Below, piece by piece: positions 1-9,100 of a stretch of DNA of 64,000 nucleotides (position 1 is the stretch's first letter; each line of letters begins with the position of its first letter). The notes under the pieces are model-generated. The model saw only the letters and a program-made list of their open reading frames with translations. It searched no databases and was not told where the DNA came from. A program made the translations under genes and the position numbers. The stretch comes from JAFDZV01 sp035549015 (GTDB lineage: Bacteria > Bacteroidota > Ignavibacteria > OLB7): assembly GCA_035549015.1 (NCBI GenBank), contig DASZRW010000075.1:1-64000 (forward strand). Direction: 5' to 3'.

Positions 1-1
1 G

Positions 2-1315
2 GATCTTCCGGTGCAGCGGTTCGGCATCACGATCAACATCGAGATCGGACGCAGGAGCAAGGGATGCACCGGCTTCGGTATCTGCAGCATCACGATCGGA
101 GCCGATATCGATCTGGCATCCAGAGTCCCGGCAGTGAGCACACTCAACGGCACCATGCTTCACCTGGAGTTCGCATCGAAGCTTCCGGTACAGGGTGATG
201 CGTTGGTGATCGACGAGCCGATCACCGTGGACTCCGCAACCGCGAAGGCGCTGGGCGCAACCAGCGTGGTGATCCCGGCCGGCACGTACCGCGTGAACTA
301 CACGAAGAACCCGAACGGCTCCGTGGATCTTCCGATGCAGCGGATGGGGATCGACATCAACATCCGGATCGGCCGCCCCAACCAGAATTGCAGAGGCTTC
401 GGTATCTGCAGCATCACGATCGGCTTCCCGGCCGACGATCAGACCGGAGCAAGCGGACGGCTGAAGGGGAACGTGCTTCATCTGGACCTGAAGTCGATGC
501 CGGCAACACATGGCGACGTGCTGATGATCGACGAGCCGCTGGAGCTGGACCAGAACGTGGCGCGGGCACTCGGAGCGAAGAGCCTGGTGGTTCGTCCGGG
601 CGCCTACACGGTGGACTACTCGAAGAACCCGTACGGTTCGGTGGATCTCGCGGTACAGCGTCTCGGATTCACGGTGGAGGTGACGGTTGGCCGCCCGAGC
701 CAGAACTGCGCAGGCTTCGGTATCTGCCGCGTCCGCATCCTGTTCGACGCCGCAGCGAAGCACGGCACGGGCTCCACGGTGCTGAGTGCCGGGAACGATG
801 CACCGGCACTGATGAGCGCGGAGAACGGGATGATCACGATGGAGTTCCAGAGCGTACCGGCCTCCGCCGATTCGGTACTCCACATCGACGCGCCGCTGAC
901 GCTGGACTCCTCGGTGGCCGCGGTGCTGGGTTACAACACGATCGTCCCGGGCGAGTATCCGGTGGACTACAGCAGCAACCCGAACGGCACCGTGCAGATG
1001 TTCGCTCGCAATGCAGAGATCAGCGGCGTGGACGAGGCGCAGACCGGCGGAAGCATCGAGCACTCGATGGTGGCCCCCAATCCGTCCCACGGTACAACCA
1101 CGATCCGCTTCTCGCTTGCCAGGCCGCAGGCGGTGACCGTAACCCTGACGGACGCTCGTGGCAACATCGTTGCAACGCCTGCCAACGGAACGATGATGAA
1201 CGCCGGTGACGCATCGGTGGAATTCGATGCCGCCGCGCTTCCGAACGGCATCTACTTCTACGCAATCCGCAGCGGCTCCAGCCTCGAGACCGGCCGCGTG
1301 GTTGTGGCGAAGTAA
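2..1315 (+). CDS. Secreted tandem-repeat protein with T9SS sorting domain (5' end outside window)
   Basis: The reading frame is open from the first bases of the window, so the N-terminus and any signal peptide lie upstream. The visible 437 residues contain three tandem units of about 106-108 residues, beginning near positions 11, 335 and 653. Each unit carries a variant of 'QR.G...NI.IGR' and then 'C.GFGIC', and each ends with 'KNPNGSVDL' or similar. The last ~80 residues ('APNPSHGTTTIRFSL' ... 'LPNGIYFYAI') match a type IX secretion C-terminal sorting domain, so the protein is expected to be exported and anchored on or released from the cell surface. The cysteine pair in each GFGIC block could form disulfides or bind a ligand. 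The function of the repeats is not recognised. Confidence 0.8.
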   Translation, partial: DLPVQRFGITINIEIGRRSKGCTGFGICSITIGADIDLASRVPAVSTLNGTMLHLEFASKLPVQGDALVIDEPITVDSATAKALGATSVVIPAGTYRVNYTKNPNGSVDLPMQRMGIDINIRIGRPNQNCRGFGICSITIGFPADDQTGASGRLKGNVLHLDLKSMPATHGDVLMIDEPLELDQNVARALGAKSLVVRPGAYTVDYSKNPYGSVDLAVQRLGFTVEVTVGRPSQNCAGFGICRVRILFDAAAKHGTGSTVLSAGNDAPALMSAENGMITMEFQSVPASADSVLHIDAPLTLDSSVAAVLGYNTIVPGEYPVDYSSNPNGTVQMFARNAEISGVDEAQTGGSIEHSMVAPNPSHGTTTIRFSLARPQAVTVTLTDARGNIVATPANGTMMNAGDASVEFDAAALPNGIYFYAIRSGSSLETGRVVVAK

Positions 1316-1350
1316 CTGGACGGAACCCTCACTCCGCCGATTCGCCTCCA

Positions 1351-1385
1351 ACGCCGTCCGTACCGATCACCGGTACGGGCGGCGT
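1351..1385. terminator. Terminator-like hairpin between convergent genes
   Basis: A 14-bp stem with one mismatch (1351-1364 pairing with 1372-1385) and a 7-nt loop lies between the convergent T9SS gene and rluD. It has no clear T-run, so factor-independent activity is uncertain. Confidence 0.45.
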
Positions 1386-1454
1386 CTGGCATTATATGCA
1401 TCGGGCAATCGCAACGCGGCTTCCTTCGCCCGGAGAATATCCGCAGGCCGCCGC

Positions 1455-2561
1455 CTACTGAAGCGCATCGATCAGCGCGAGCATGTCCGCGGGAAGCTCG
1501 GACTCGAACTCCAGCCACTCTCGGGTGCGCGGCTGCGTGATGCCGAGCGTCCTGGCATGGAGTGCCTGGCGCGGCATGATGTTCAGAAGATTCGCAACGC
1601 GCTGCCGGTGCTTCCCGCCGGGTCCGGGATAGACGACTGCCCGGCCGCCGTACGTGGGATCGCCGAAGAGCGGGTGGCCGATATGTGCCATGTGCACGCG
1701 AATCTGATGTGTACGCCCGGTGGCAAGGCGGAGCGCGACGAGCGTCGCGAACTCGAATCGCCTGATCACCCGATATCGCGTCAGCGCGTACTTGCCGCCG
1801 CGGCGCACAACGGCGAACCGCTTCCGATCGCGCGTGTCGCGGCCAAGGCTGGCCTCGATCTCCCCTTCGTCGTTCTCGATCACGCCCCATGCCACGGCCC
1901 AGTATTCACGCTTGGCCGTCCGCTCGGCGAACTGGCGCGCCAGATCAACCTGCGCTTCGGTATTCTTCGCAACCACCATCAACCCGCTCGTCTCCTTGTC
2001 CAGCCGATGAACGATTCCCGGGCGCGGCCCCTCCCCGCCTGCCTCCTCCGCATCATCCACATCTTCATCATCCTCCCCACCTCTCCCGACGCCCGGCTCC
2101 TCCACATCATCGTCTTCGTCTTCAACCATGAGGCCCGGCCCAACCTCCGGCAGCGAGCCGACATGATAGAGCACGGCGTTGACAAGCGTTCCATCGCGAT
2201 TGCCATAGCCCGGGTGGGTCACCATGCCGGCAGCCTTGTTCACCACGAGCAGGTCCGCGTCCTCGTAGACGATATCCAGCGGGATGTTCTGCGGAACGAG
2301 GGTGATGGGAGGCGGCTTCATCAGCGTGATCTCGATCTCATCGCCAGGCCTCACCTTGTAGTTCGCCTTGGTGGGCCGTCCGTTCACCAGCACGGCGCCG
2401 GCGTCGATGGCGCTCTGCACCTTGTTGCGCGTTGCGCGCATCACCGCATGCGTGATGAAGCGATCGATCCGCTCCGGCATCTGTCCAGCGGTAACAACGA
2501 TGCTCCGCGTCACGGGAACGCGCTCGTAGGAGGCATCGTGCGGTGCATCGGGATCCGTCAT
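1455..2561 (-). CDS. rluD: RluD/RluA-family 23S rRNA pseudouridine synthase
   Basis: The 368-residue protein has an N-terminal S4 RNA-binding domain (about residues 28-85) and a pseudouridine synthase domain. The RluA-family motif HRLDKETSG is at 185-193 with catalytic Asp188. It probably isomerises uridines in large-subunit rRNA. An unusual stretch rich in Asp and Glu (about 146-177) is inserted just before the catalytic motif and is absent from typical family members of about 310-330 residues. The start codon overlaps the rdgB stop codon by 4 bp (2558-2561), so the two genes form a coupled minus-strand pair. Confidence 0.9.
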   Translation of the reverse strand: MTDPDAPHDASYERVPVTRSIVVTAGQMPERIDRFITHAVMRATRNKVQSAIDAGAVLVNGRPTKANYKVRPGDEIEITLMKPPPITLVPQNIPLDIVYEDADLLVVNKAAGMVTHPGYGNRDGTLVNAVLYHVGSLPEVGPGLMVEDEDDDVEEPGVGRGGEDDEDVDDAEEAGGEGPRPGIVHRLDKETSGLMVVAKNTEAQVDLARQFAERTAKREYWAVAWGVIENDEGEIEASLGRDTRDRKRFAVVRRGGKYALTRYRVIRRFEFATLVALRLATGRTHQIRVHMAHIGHPLFGDPTYGGRAVVYPGPGGKHRQRVANLLNIMPRQALHARTLGITQPRTREWLEFESELPADMLALIDALQ

Positions 2562-3163
2562 TGCCCTTCATCGAAATATGGCGCGAGCATCTCATGCAGC
2601 GCAGCCAGTGCCCGCCCGCGGTGGCTTACGGCATTCTTCTCCGCCGCATCCATCTCCGCGAAGGTGCGGCTGCTCCCCTCCGGCTGAAAGAGAGGATCGT
2701 AGCCGAACCCGCCGGCACCGCGCGGCTCTGGAAGGATCATCCCCCGCACGCTCCCTTCGGCAAGCAGTGTTCGATCGCCGTCGGTATAGCAGATCACCGT
2801 GCGAAACAGCGCGGAGCGATCGGCAGCCCCGGAGTGCTCGAGTTCGGCGATCAGCTTGCGGCAATTGTCCGCGTAGGTACCTCCCTCTCCGGCATAGCGC
2901 GCGGAATAGACGCCGGGCGCCCCTCCGAGCGCTGCCACCTCCAGCCCGGTATCGTCGGCAATGGTGGGGATGCCTGTCGCGGCGAATATCTCGGCCGCCT
3001 TGATGTAGGCATTGGCCTCCAGCGTTGCGCCGTCCTCGACCGGCTCAGCCGGGCGCGCCGGAAGATCGTCCAGCGTGAGAAGGGTGATGGACTCGAGTGT
3101 TCCGAGAATGGACCCGAGTTCATCCGCCTTGTGCGGGTTATGTGTTGCCAGCAGAATGCGCAT
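2558..3163 (-). CDS. rdgB: RdgB/HAM1 dITP/XTP pyrophosphatase
   Basis: The 201-residue protein is full length for the HAM1/RdgB family, which hydrolyses non-canonical purine triphosphates (dITP, XTP) to monophosphates and so keeps them out of DNA and RNA. Visible signatures are N-terminal LLATHNPHK, ADDTGLEV (69-76, with catalytic Asp71), GGFGYDPLF (151-159) and SHRGRA (180-185). It is the first gene of a two-gene operon with rluD, coupled through an ATGA overlap. Confidence 0.95.
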   Translation of the reverse strand: MRILLATHNPHKADELGSILGTLESITLLTLDDLPARPAEPVEDGATLEANAYIKAAEIFAATGIPTIADDTGLEVAALGGAPGVYSARYAGEGGTYADNCRKLIAELEHSGAADRSALFRTVICYTDGDRTLLAEGSVRGMILPEPRGAGGFGYDPLFQPEGSSRTFAEMDAAEKNAVSHRGRALAALHEMLAPYFDEGQ

Positions 3164-3384
3164 GCGGAGAAGTTACGAAGCCGCCTGCAGCCCGCGCACA
3201 CCGCAAAGGCGGGAACGCACTGCCATGCGGCGCCCGCGCAGGGCTATCCGGAAACGCATGGCCATACGCGAGCCGCCCCGGGCGCGGTGATGGCGCACCA
3301 CCCGGACCCCCAAGGATTGGCCCGGCCTGCGGAGGAAGCGACGAGAATTTTCCTTCCAGAGCCGTTGCAAATTGCTTTACTTTC

Positions 3385-3444
3385 GTGTTCATGCGGACAA
3401 TTGCGGGCATCACCGGCAATTCTACCCCAATACCGCATGAACAC
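3385..3444. promoter_or_regulatory. Nested inverted repeat upstream of propeller protein
   Basis: Perfect 12-bp arms GTGTTCATGCGG (3385-3396) and CCGCATGAACAC (3433-3444) enclose a second inverted repeat, AATTGC (3399-3404) and GCAATT (3416-3421). This could be an operator, an RNA hairpin or a small structured RNA. Confidence 0.4.
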
Positions 3445-3495
3445 CAGATTCAGACCGCCCCCGGTCGTGGCTCCTTGGTCGATGCCTGCCAGCAT

Positions 3496-3532
3496 GCATC
3501 CGGAACCAGCGATCGCAGGTTCCGGCTCATGC
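3496..3532. promoter_or_regulatory. Hairpin in leader of propeller protein gene
   Basis: An 8-bp perfect stem, CCGGAACC (3500-3507) with GGTTCCGG (3518-3525), is extended by GCAT/ATGC after a small bulge. It lies about 90 bases before the next start codon. Confidence 0.35.
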
Positions 3533-3618
3533 AATCGCTGCAGCGGAATCGATCGGCCCGGCAACGGCGCCAGTCAGTCCGCACCCTCGCATTATTCACC
3601 TAACAGCAGGTTGTTACG

Positions 3619-5799
3619 ATGAAGCATCGTTACCCACATGTTCTTGCCATCCTTGCGTTGCTCTGCCTGATCCCGATGGCCGGTGCGCAGGCACAATGGG
3701 TTCACTGGTCCAATTATCTCGATGGAAGCGTCGTTGGTGTTCTTCTGAACGACGGCGGCTTCGTCTGGGCCGGATCGCTAGGCGGTGGACTCGTGAAGAT
3801 CGAGAAAGTATCCGGCAACAAGACCTACTACGATCGTGCAACCTCCGGCTTGCGCAACATGACGATCAATGCCATGCTCGCCGACGGCAACGGCAATATC
3901 TGGATCGGCACGGATGGCGGTTTGATGAAGTTCGACAAGGGGACCAACTGGACGGCGTACAACATGAACAATTCCCCTCTCCCCTCGAACGCCATCAACG
4001 CCCTCGCCTATCACAACGGCACGCTCTGGGTGGCGACGCTGGCCGGGCTCGCGAAGCTCGATGGTTCGGGTGGATGGGAGACCTATTCCATGGACAACAC
4101 GAACATGATCGACAACAAGCTCACCTCCGTCTCGGTGACGAGCAGCGGAACGGTGTGGATCGGTACGGTGTCCAAGGGCCTCATGAAGTACAACGGCAGC
4201 GACTTCACCAGCATCCGCAAGGGAGCGACCTCCACCTCGAGCGACAGCATCACGACGATCAATGCGGATCTGAACGGCGAGATCTGGGTGGGCGAGGCAA
4301 CGGGCCATGTAACGCAGATCGATGCGGACGGCAAGCGCCTGAACGACATGGACATCGGCCTGCCGAATCAGCCGAACTTCGAGGTGACCGTGCGACCGAT
4401 CCATGAGATCCGTCCGGGGCCGGGCAATTCCATTCTCTTCAGCACCTACACCGGGCTCGCGGTCTGGGACCGCGCAACTACCATTACGCGCTACCCCACC
4501 TCCACCACCAGCAACCAGGCCAACGAGGTGTTCTCTGCGTTCGGTGATGCCGACAACTCCATCTGGGCCGGGACGCAGACCGGTGTCGCGGAGAATCGGA
4601 CCGGCAGCTATGTGAAGACCAGCATCACCCACACCGGCATGTACGGCAACAACGTCGGCAGCGTGATGGTGGACAAGACCAGCAATGTCTGGCTGGGCTC
4701 GAAGAGCGCCGCCATGGAGTACGACGGCGCAACCAAGTGGACCGTTGCCGGCCCGATGTCCTTCGGCTTCGCGGCCGTTATCAACATCGCGCTCGACAGC
4801 TCCGGCAACTACTGGGTCACCAAGGCAAACGGTATCGCCAAGAAGAACGGGAACGCCTATCAGTCGCAGACGGTGCCTGGAGGCGGCCGGAAGTACGGGC
4901 CGATCGTGGTGGACCGCTCGGGCGTGATCTGGATCGGTTCCGATGCCGGCCTCCTGAAGTATGACGGCACCACCTGGACCGCATACAACTCGTCGAACTC
5001 CGACCTTGGAAGCGCCACCGTGACGGCGCTCGCGCTGGACAAGAACAGCAGCGCCATCTGGATCGGCACCGGCTTCAACGGCATCTTCAAGTACGACGGT
5101 TCCACCTGGACGCATTACTCGAACAACGACAACCCGGATATCGGCAGCGATATCATCACGTCGCTCGCCGTTGATCGTACGGACGGTTCGCTCTGGGCCG
5201 GCACGGCCGATGCAGGCTTCACGCATTATGACGGAAGCAAGTGGAAGAACTACTCCAGTTCCAACTCGCAGATTCCGAGCGATGCGGTTACCGGCATCTC
5301 CTCCGACAAGTACGGCGCCGTCTGGGTCTCCACCGGTGCAACGGGCCTGGTGAAGTTCAAGAACAACAACTGGAACGTCTTCAGCAACGAGAACTCCGGC
5401 CTTACGGAGGACCGTCTCACGTCGGTGTTCGTGGACAACAACCAGCGTGTCTGGGTTGGAACGGTGGATGGCGGTCTGGTGATGTACGACGAGCAGGCGG
5501 TTCTCGGCGTGGAGAACGGAACTGCCGCAGGCGCATCCAACGGCATGAGCATCGCGAACGTCCCGAATCCGTTTACGGCCGCCACGATGCTGCACGTGAC
5601 GCTTCCGGAGCGCACGCAGGCGCGCGTAAGCGTGATGGATGCTCGCGGCCAGGAGGTGGCGCTGCTGCATGAGGGCATCATGGATGCCGGCGAGCACGTG
5701 CTTCCGTTCCAGGCCGCCGGCCTTCCGTCCGGCGCCTACTTCGTACGGATCGTCGCCAACGGCACGGCCGTGTCGCATCCGATGATCGTGACGCGCTGA
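3619..5799 (+). CDS. Secreted regulator-propeller protein with T9SS sorting domain
   Basis: The 726-residue protein starts with a clear signal peptide (hydrophobic LAILALLCLIPMAGAQA, cleavage near residue 26). It is followed by many repeats of the form 'iWiGTdgGLmkyDg..Wt.y...ns', spaced 40-50 residues apart. These are two-component-regulator propeller (Reg_prop) blades, expected to build one or two seven-bladed beta-propellers. The C-terminal 80 residues ('VPNPFTAATMLHVTLPE' ... 'LPSGAYFVRI') are a type IX sorting domain. Unlike hybrid sensors with such propellers, it has no transmembrane or histidine-kinase part, so it is a free or surface-attached propeller. Its ligand is unknown. Confidence 0.85.
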   Translation: MKHRYPHVLAILALLCLIPMAGAQAQWVHWSNYLDGSVVGVLLNDGGFVWAGSLGGGLVKIEKVSGNKTYYDRATSGLRNMTINAMLADGNGNIWIGTDGGLMKFDKGTNWTAYNMNNSPLPSNAINALAYHNGTLWVATLAGLAKLDGSGGWETYSMDNTNMIDNKLTSVSVTSSGTVWIGTVSKGLMKYNGSDFTSIRKGATSTSSDSITTINADLNGEIWVGEATGHVTQIDADGKRLNDMDIGLPNQPNFEVTVRPIHEIRPGPGNSILFSTYTGLAVWDRATTITRYPTSTTSNQANEVFSAFGDADNSIWAGTQTGVAENRTGSYVKTSITHTGMYGNNVGSVMVDKTSNVWLGSKSAAMEYDGATKWTVAGPMSFGFAAVINIALDSSGNYWVTKANGIAKKNGNAYQSQTVPGGGRKYGPIVVDRSGVIWIGSDAGLLKYDGTTWTAYNSSNSDLGSATVTALALDKNSSAIWIGTGFNGIFKYDGSTWTHYSNNDNPDIGSDIITSLAVDRTDGSLWAGTADAGFTHYDGSKWKNYSSSNSQIPSDAVTGISSDKYGAVWVSTGATGLVKFKNNNWNVFSNENSGLTEDRLTSVFVDNNQRVWVGTVDGGLVMYDEQAVLGVENGTAAGASNGMSIANVPNPFTAATMLHVTLPERTQARVSVMDARGQEVALLHEGIMDAGEHVLPFQAAGLPSGAYFVRIVANGTAVSHPMIVTR

Positions 5800-6156
5800 T
5801 ACGCCGGGGCAGAGACAACGTTTGCGGCCGCATCGCACGTACGCGATGCGGCCGCACTGTTTTCCGGGCATCATTGTGGCTCCCGCCTCCAGGGGCTTGC
5901 TCTCCAGGGTCTTGCGACCCTGGCTGATTCCTGCCGCTCATTCAGGGGGAGGACTATCCGTTGAAACGGCCGGTGCAGAGGAATACCCAGACACTGTCGG
6001 GGTTGAGTTTCTCGCGATGACGGATCGAATGTCCGCTCAAGCGCCGTTGCCGGCGGGCGGCGCGGGGACGGACGGCACCCCTTCTCGCTCCCTCCATCAT
6101 TCCACGCCATACCATCCTACAAGAATCGCCATGCCGCGATCGTCGCCGGAACCTCC
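5800..6156. other. Convergent intergenic region (357 bp)
   Basis: A strong hairpin terminator lies at the left end. Nothing else was recognised. Confidence 0.6.
5824..5863. terminator. Strong hairpin terminator
   Basis: A perfect 13-bp stem (5824-5836 with 5843-5855) and a 6-nt loop are followed by ACTGTTTT. It lies 25 bases after the propeller gene stop. Confidence 0.75.
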
Positions 6157-9100
6157 TCAGAAGAATGCACGCACCTCCGCCTGTCCGATATGAAGCACCT
6201 GCATCGAGGGGGGCTGGGCGCGCCCGGTGTAGTTGACGGAGGCCTGAAGGTTGGCGCCGAAGCGATAGTCCACTCCGATGCGCGCCGTCCACGTCGTGCC
6301 GATCGCGTAGCCGTTGGTGAGCTGGTACGGCAGCAGCAACGCATCGCCGCCGATGTTGGTGCCGCTCACGTTCGTCCGCTCCAGTTCCCCGCTCAGCCTC
6401 CCCTGCGTGGCGAGCGCATATCCTACTCTGATGGAGTTCGTGTTCAGAAGCGTCGTGCGCGGCACAACCGGCAACACGTCGCGCGAGGTCATCAGCTTCA
6501 GAGTCCAGCCCACCTCGAGCGGCTGCGTGGGCCGATAGCTGAGATCGTTGGAGACCGTGAACCCCGTCAGATCGAACCGGCGCGTGGATGTCGTGTCGGT
6601 GCTGTGCAGCAGTCCGCGGTTGCCGGCGATATCGAGCTGCACGCCGATATCGAACGTGGGCTGCCAGCGGATGCGCAGCGATCGCTCCACGTTCTCGGTT
6701 CGCTCGATCGTGGAGACCAGGCGCTGCAGCCCGTAGCTGGACTGCACGCGGAAACGAAAGGAGTACTCCGGATTCGTCTCGAAGAGGTTGACATCCTGCT
6801 GCACCAGCGCGGTACCATTGATGGTTGTGGAGTCGTTCAGGAAGTGGCTGAAGCGAAGGAGATAGATATCACTCTCGCGCTGATCCTGGCTCTGCTCCTC
6901 CAGACGGAGCGTCGTCTCCGTGGTCACCGGGGTAAGCAGGCGCCCGAGCCAGGTGGTTGGCTGGATCACATTGCGCGGCTGCAGGCGGAGCCGTGTGGAG
7001 GTGCGCAGGTTGATCACCGGGTACAACTGTTCGGTGGGAAGATCGATCCGGACGTACTCGCCGTCGTTCAGGAGCGCCGGACGGAACTCGTCCTCGCTCT
7101 GCAGCCCGTCGCCATTCAGGTCCGTCCAGGTGAAGTCCCCGCGCCCCAGCGGCACGCGCACGAACAGGCGCTGCAGTCTGGCGGCCTGCTCCGTCTGCAC
7201 CTCGTAGAGCGCATCGAGATCCAGACCGCGATTGAAGCCGTTCCATCGCGTCTGCGAGCGGGCGAGCACCGTGGTGTTGTTCAGACGGCCGGCGGGATCG
7301 GCTCCGGGCACGCTGTCGTACGTACGGCGACGGTACGTGAACTGCACCGTGGAGGAGAGGTCGCGCACGCCGCGAAGCTCGCCGCTCATCGAGTAGGTCT
7401 GTGTGTTCCCGTCGTGTACGAAGAGTGCGTTCGCCGTGGCCGTATCGAAGCGGGCGGAATCCTCCGTGCGATATCGCGCGCTCATCGTGCCCACCATGAA
7501 CGGCAGCGTGATGCGCAGCTCCGGCCCGGCCTCCACGAACCGGTAGGAGAGGGGCAGCAACTCGCCGGCGGCGATTGCACGGTCCTCCCGGCGTTCGGAT
7601 TCGAAGCGGAACGCCGGCGTGACGATGCCGAGCGAGTAGTCCGCGCCGCCGCGCTGCCGCAGCCAGTTCGTCTTCCTGATGCCGGCGGTGTCGGAGGTAA
7701 TCAACTCGAACGTGTAGTCCGCACCGGGAATCAGCGTATCGCCGATGAAGCGCCCAGAGTACTGCTGCCGTGCGGAATGGAAACTGCTCCCCTGGCGCAG
7801 CAGGCCGTTGTAGGCGCCAAGCTCCAGTCGCCGCACCGGCGACCAGAGGAGCGTATCCTCCACGATGAGATTGTCGTTCCGCCCGGTGCCGGGGCGCTCG
7901 CCGGCATTCCAGCGATTCGTGAAGTCCACCTCCCCGACACGTTCCAGCGGCTCGAACGATGCGCCGAGATACTCCGCGCGCGCCCCAAACCGTACCGAGC
8001 CCAGCGCGGCGCGGCCGATCCGCAACGTGTCGCGGCGTGCCGTTGCGGAGATGTTGAACGCGCCGCCGCGCAGCGTTGCCGAAGGATCGGTGCTGAACTG
8101 ATTCAACGACGCATCGCTGTACGCCGCCTCCGCGTTGACCGCGACGCCGGCAACCGGACGTGCGGCGAGCGCAAGTGCACCGATCTGCCGCCGCTCGGGG
8201 AGCGGCAGATAGATCACCGGCAGATAGGTGCCCAGCCCCTTCCCCGCATACTCGTACTGCCCGAAGGCCACGTACCGGTAGTCGCCGATGCCGGTGGGTG
8301 ATATGGAGAACGCGACGTTGTAGAGGGCATCGGGATCGTCCGGGGCATACCGGAAGACGGAATCGGGAGCGCCGTTGATCGTGGTGTCCACACGGATGTA
8401 GCTGCCACGCACCGTGTCGTTGCGCCCCACGTACAGCACACCGGTACGCACAGCGCGCGTCCGGTCGCCGCCGACACGCGCAAGCAGCGAACGATCGGCA
8501 TCGGTAAGCGTTACATCGATCGTCTCGTCCGGATTGTCGGACTCGCGCAGGTACGTTGCCGAGAGCGTGATGGTGCTGTCGGCGAAGTAGGTATTGTTCT
8601 TCACCGCCAGGAAGGTGCGGCTGTACTGGCGCTCCGTGTATTCGAAGTCCACCGTGATACGGCTGAGCGCCGTTATCGGCCGCCGTGTCTGAAAGAAGAT
8701 CTCGCCGGTACCGTAGTCGATCACGTAGTCGTTGTTCTCGCCGCGCACCATGATGGCACCGTCCACGTACACGCGCTCGCTGCCGGCAACCAGCACGATG
8801 TTCCGCTCGCCGTTCTCGCCGGTGAGACGATACGGACCCTGGTTGCGATCCTGCCCCTGGATGGTCTGGGTGCGGAACCGGCCGGGTGCGATCCCCACAA
8901 CGGCCTCGGTGCTGCCGATCCCGCCGTAGTACACGATCCCCTTGACACCCTGCAGCTTGCGCGAGTATCCGGTGTAGCTTCCGGCGTTGGTGGAGATGAA
9001 TTTCCCCAGCACGGCGTCCGCCCCCTTCGCCCGGATCTCCATGAAGATGTTGTCCACCTCCCGAAGCGTCTGCGTGTTCCCCTCCGGCTGAATCGGCGTC

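Larger units (their letters stand above)
3164..3618. other. 455-bp divergent intergenic region with hairpins
   Basis: No gene was recognised between the divergent rdgB and propeller-protein starts. The region contains a nested inverted repeat (3385-3444), a second hairpin (3496-3532) and a near-match to the Bacteroidota -7 box (TACTTTCG, 3377-3384). Confidence 0.6.

Noticed and set aside
3778..5874. Long antisense open frame (698 codons) across the propeller gene
   Set aside because: A shadow of a GC-rich coding strand; no domain or signal, composition Arg/His-rich.
6190..8301. Long open frame antisense to the large outer-membrane protein
   Set aside because: A shadow frame without recognisable motifs, while the minus-strand protein has a signal peptide and beta-pattern.
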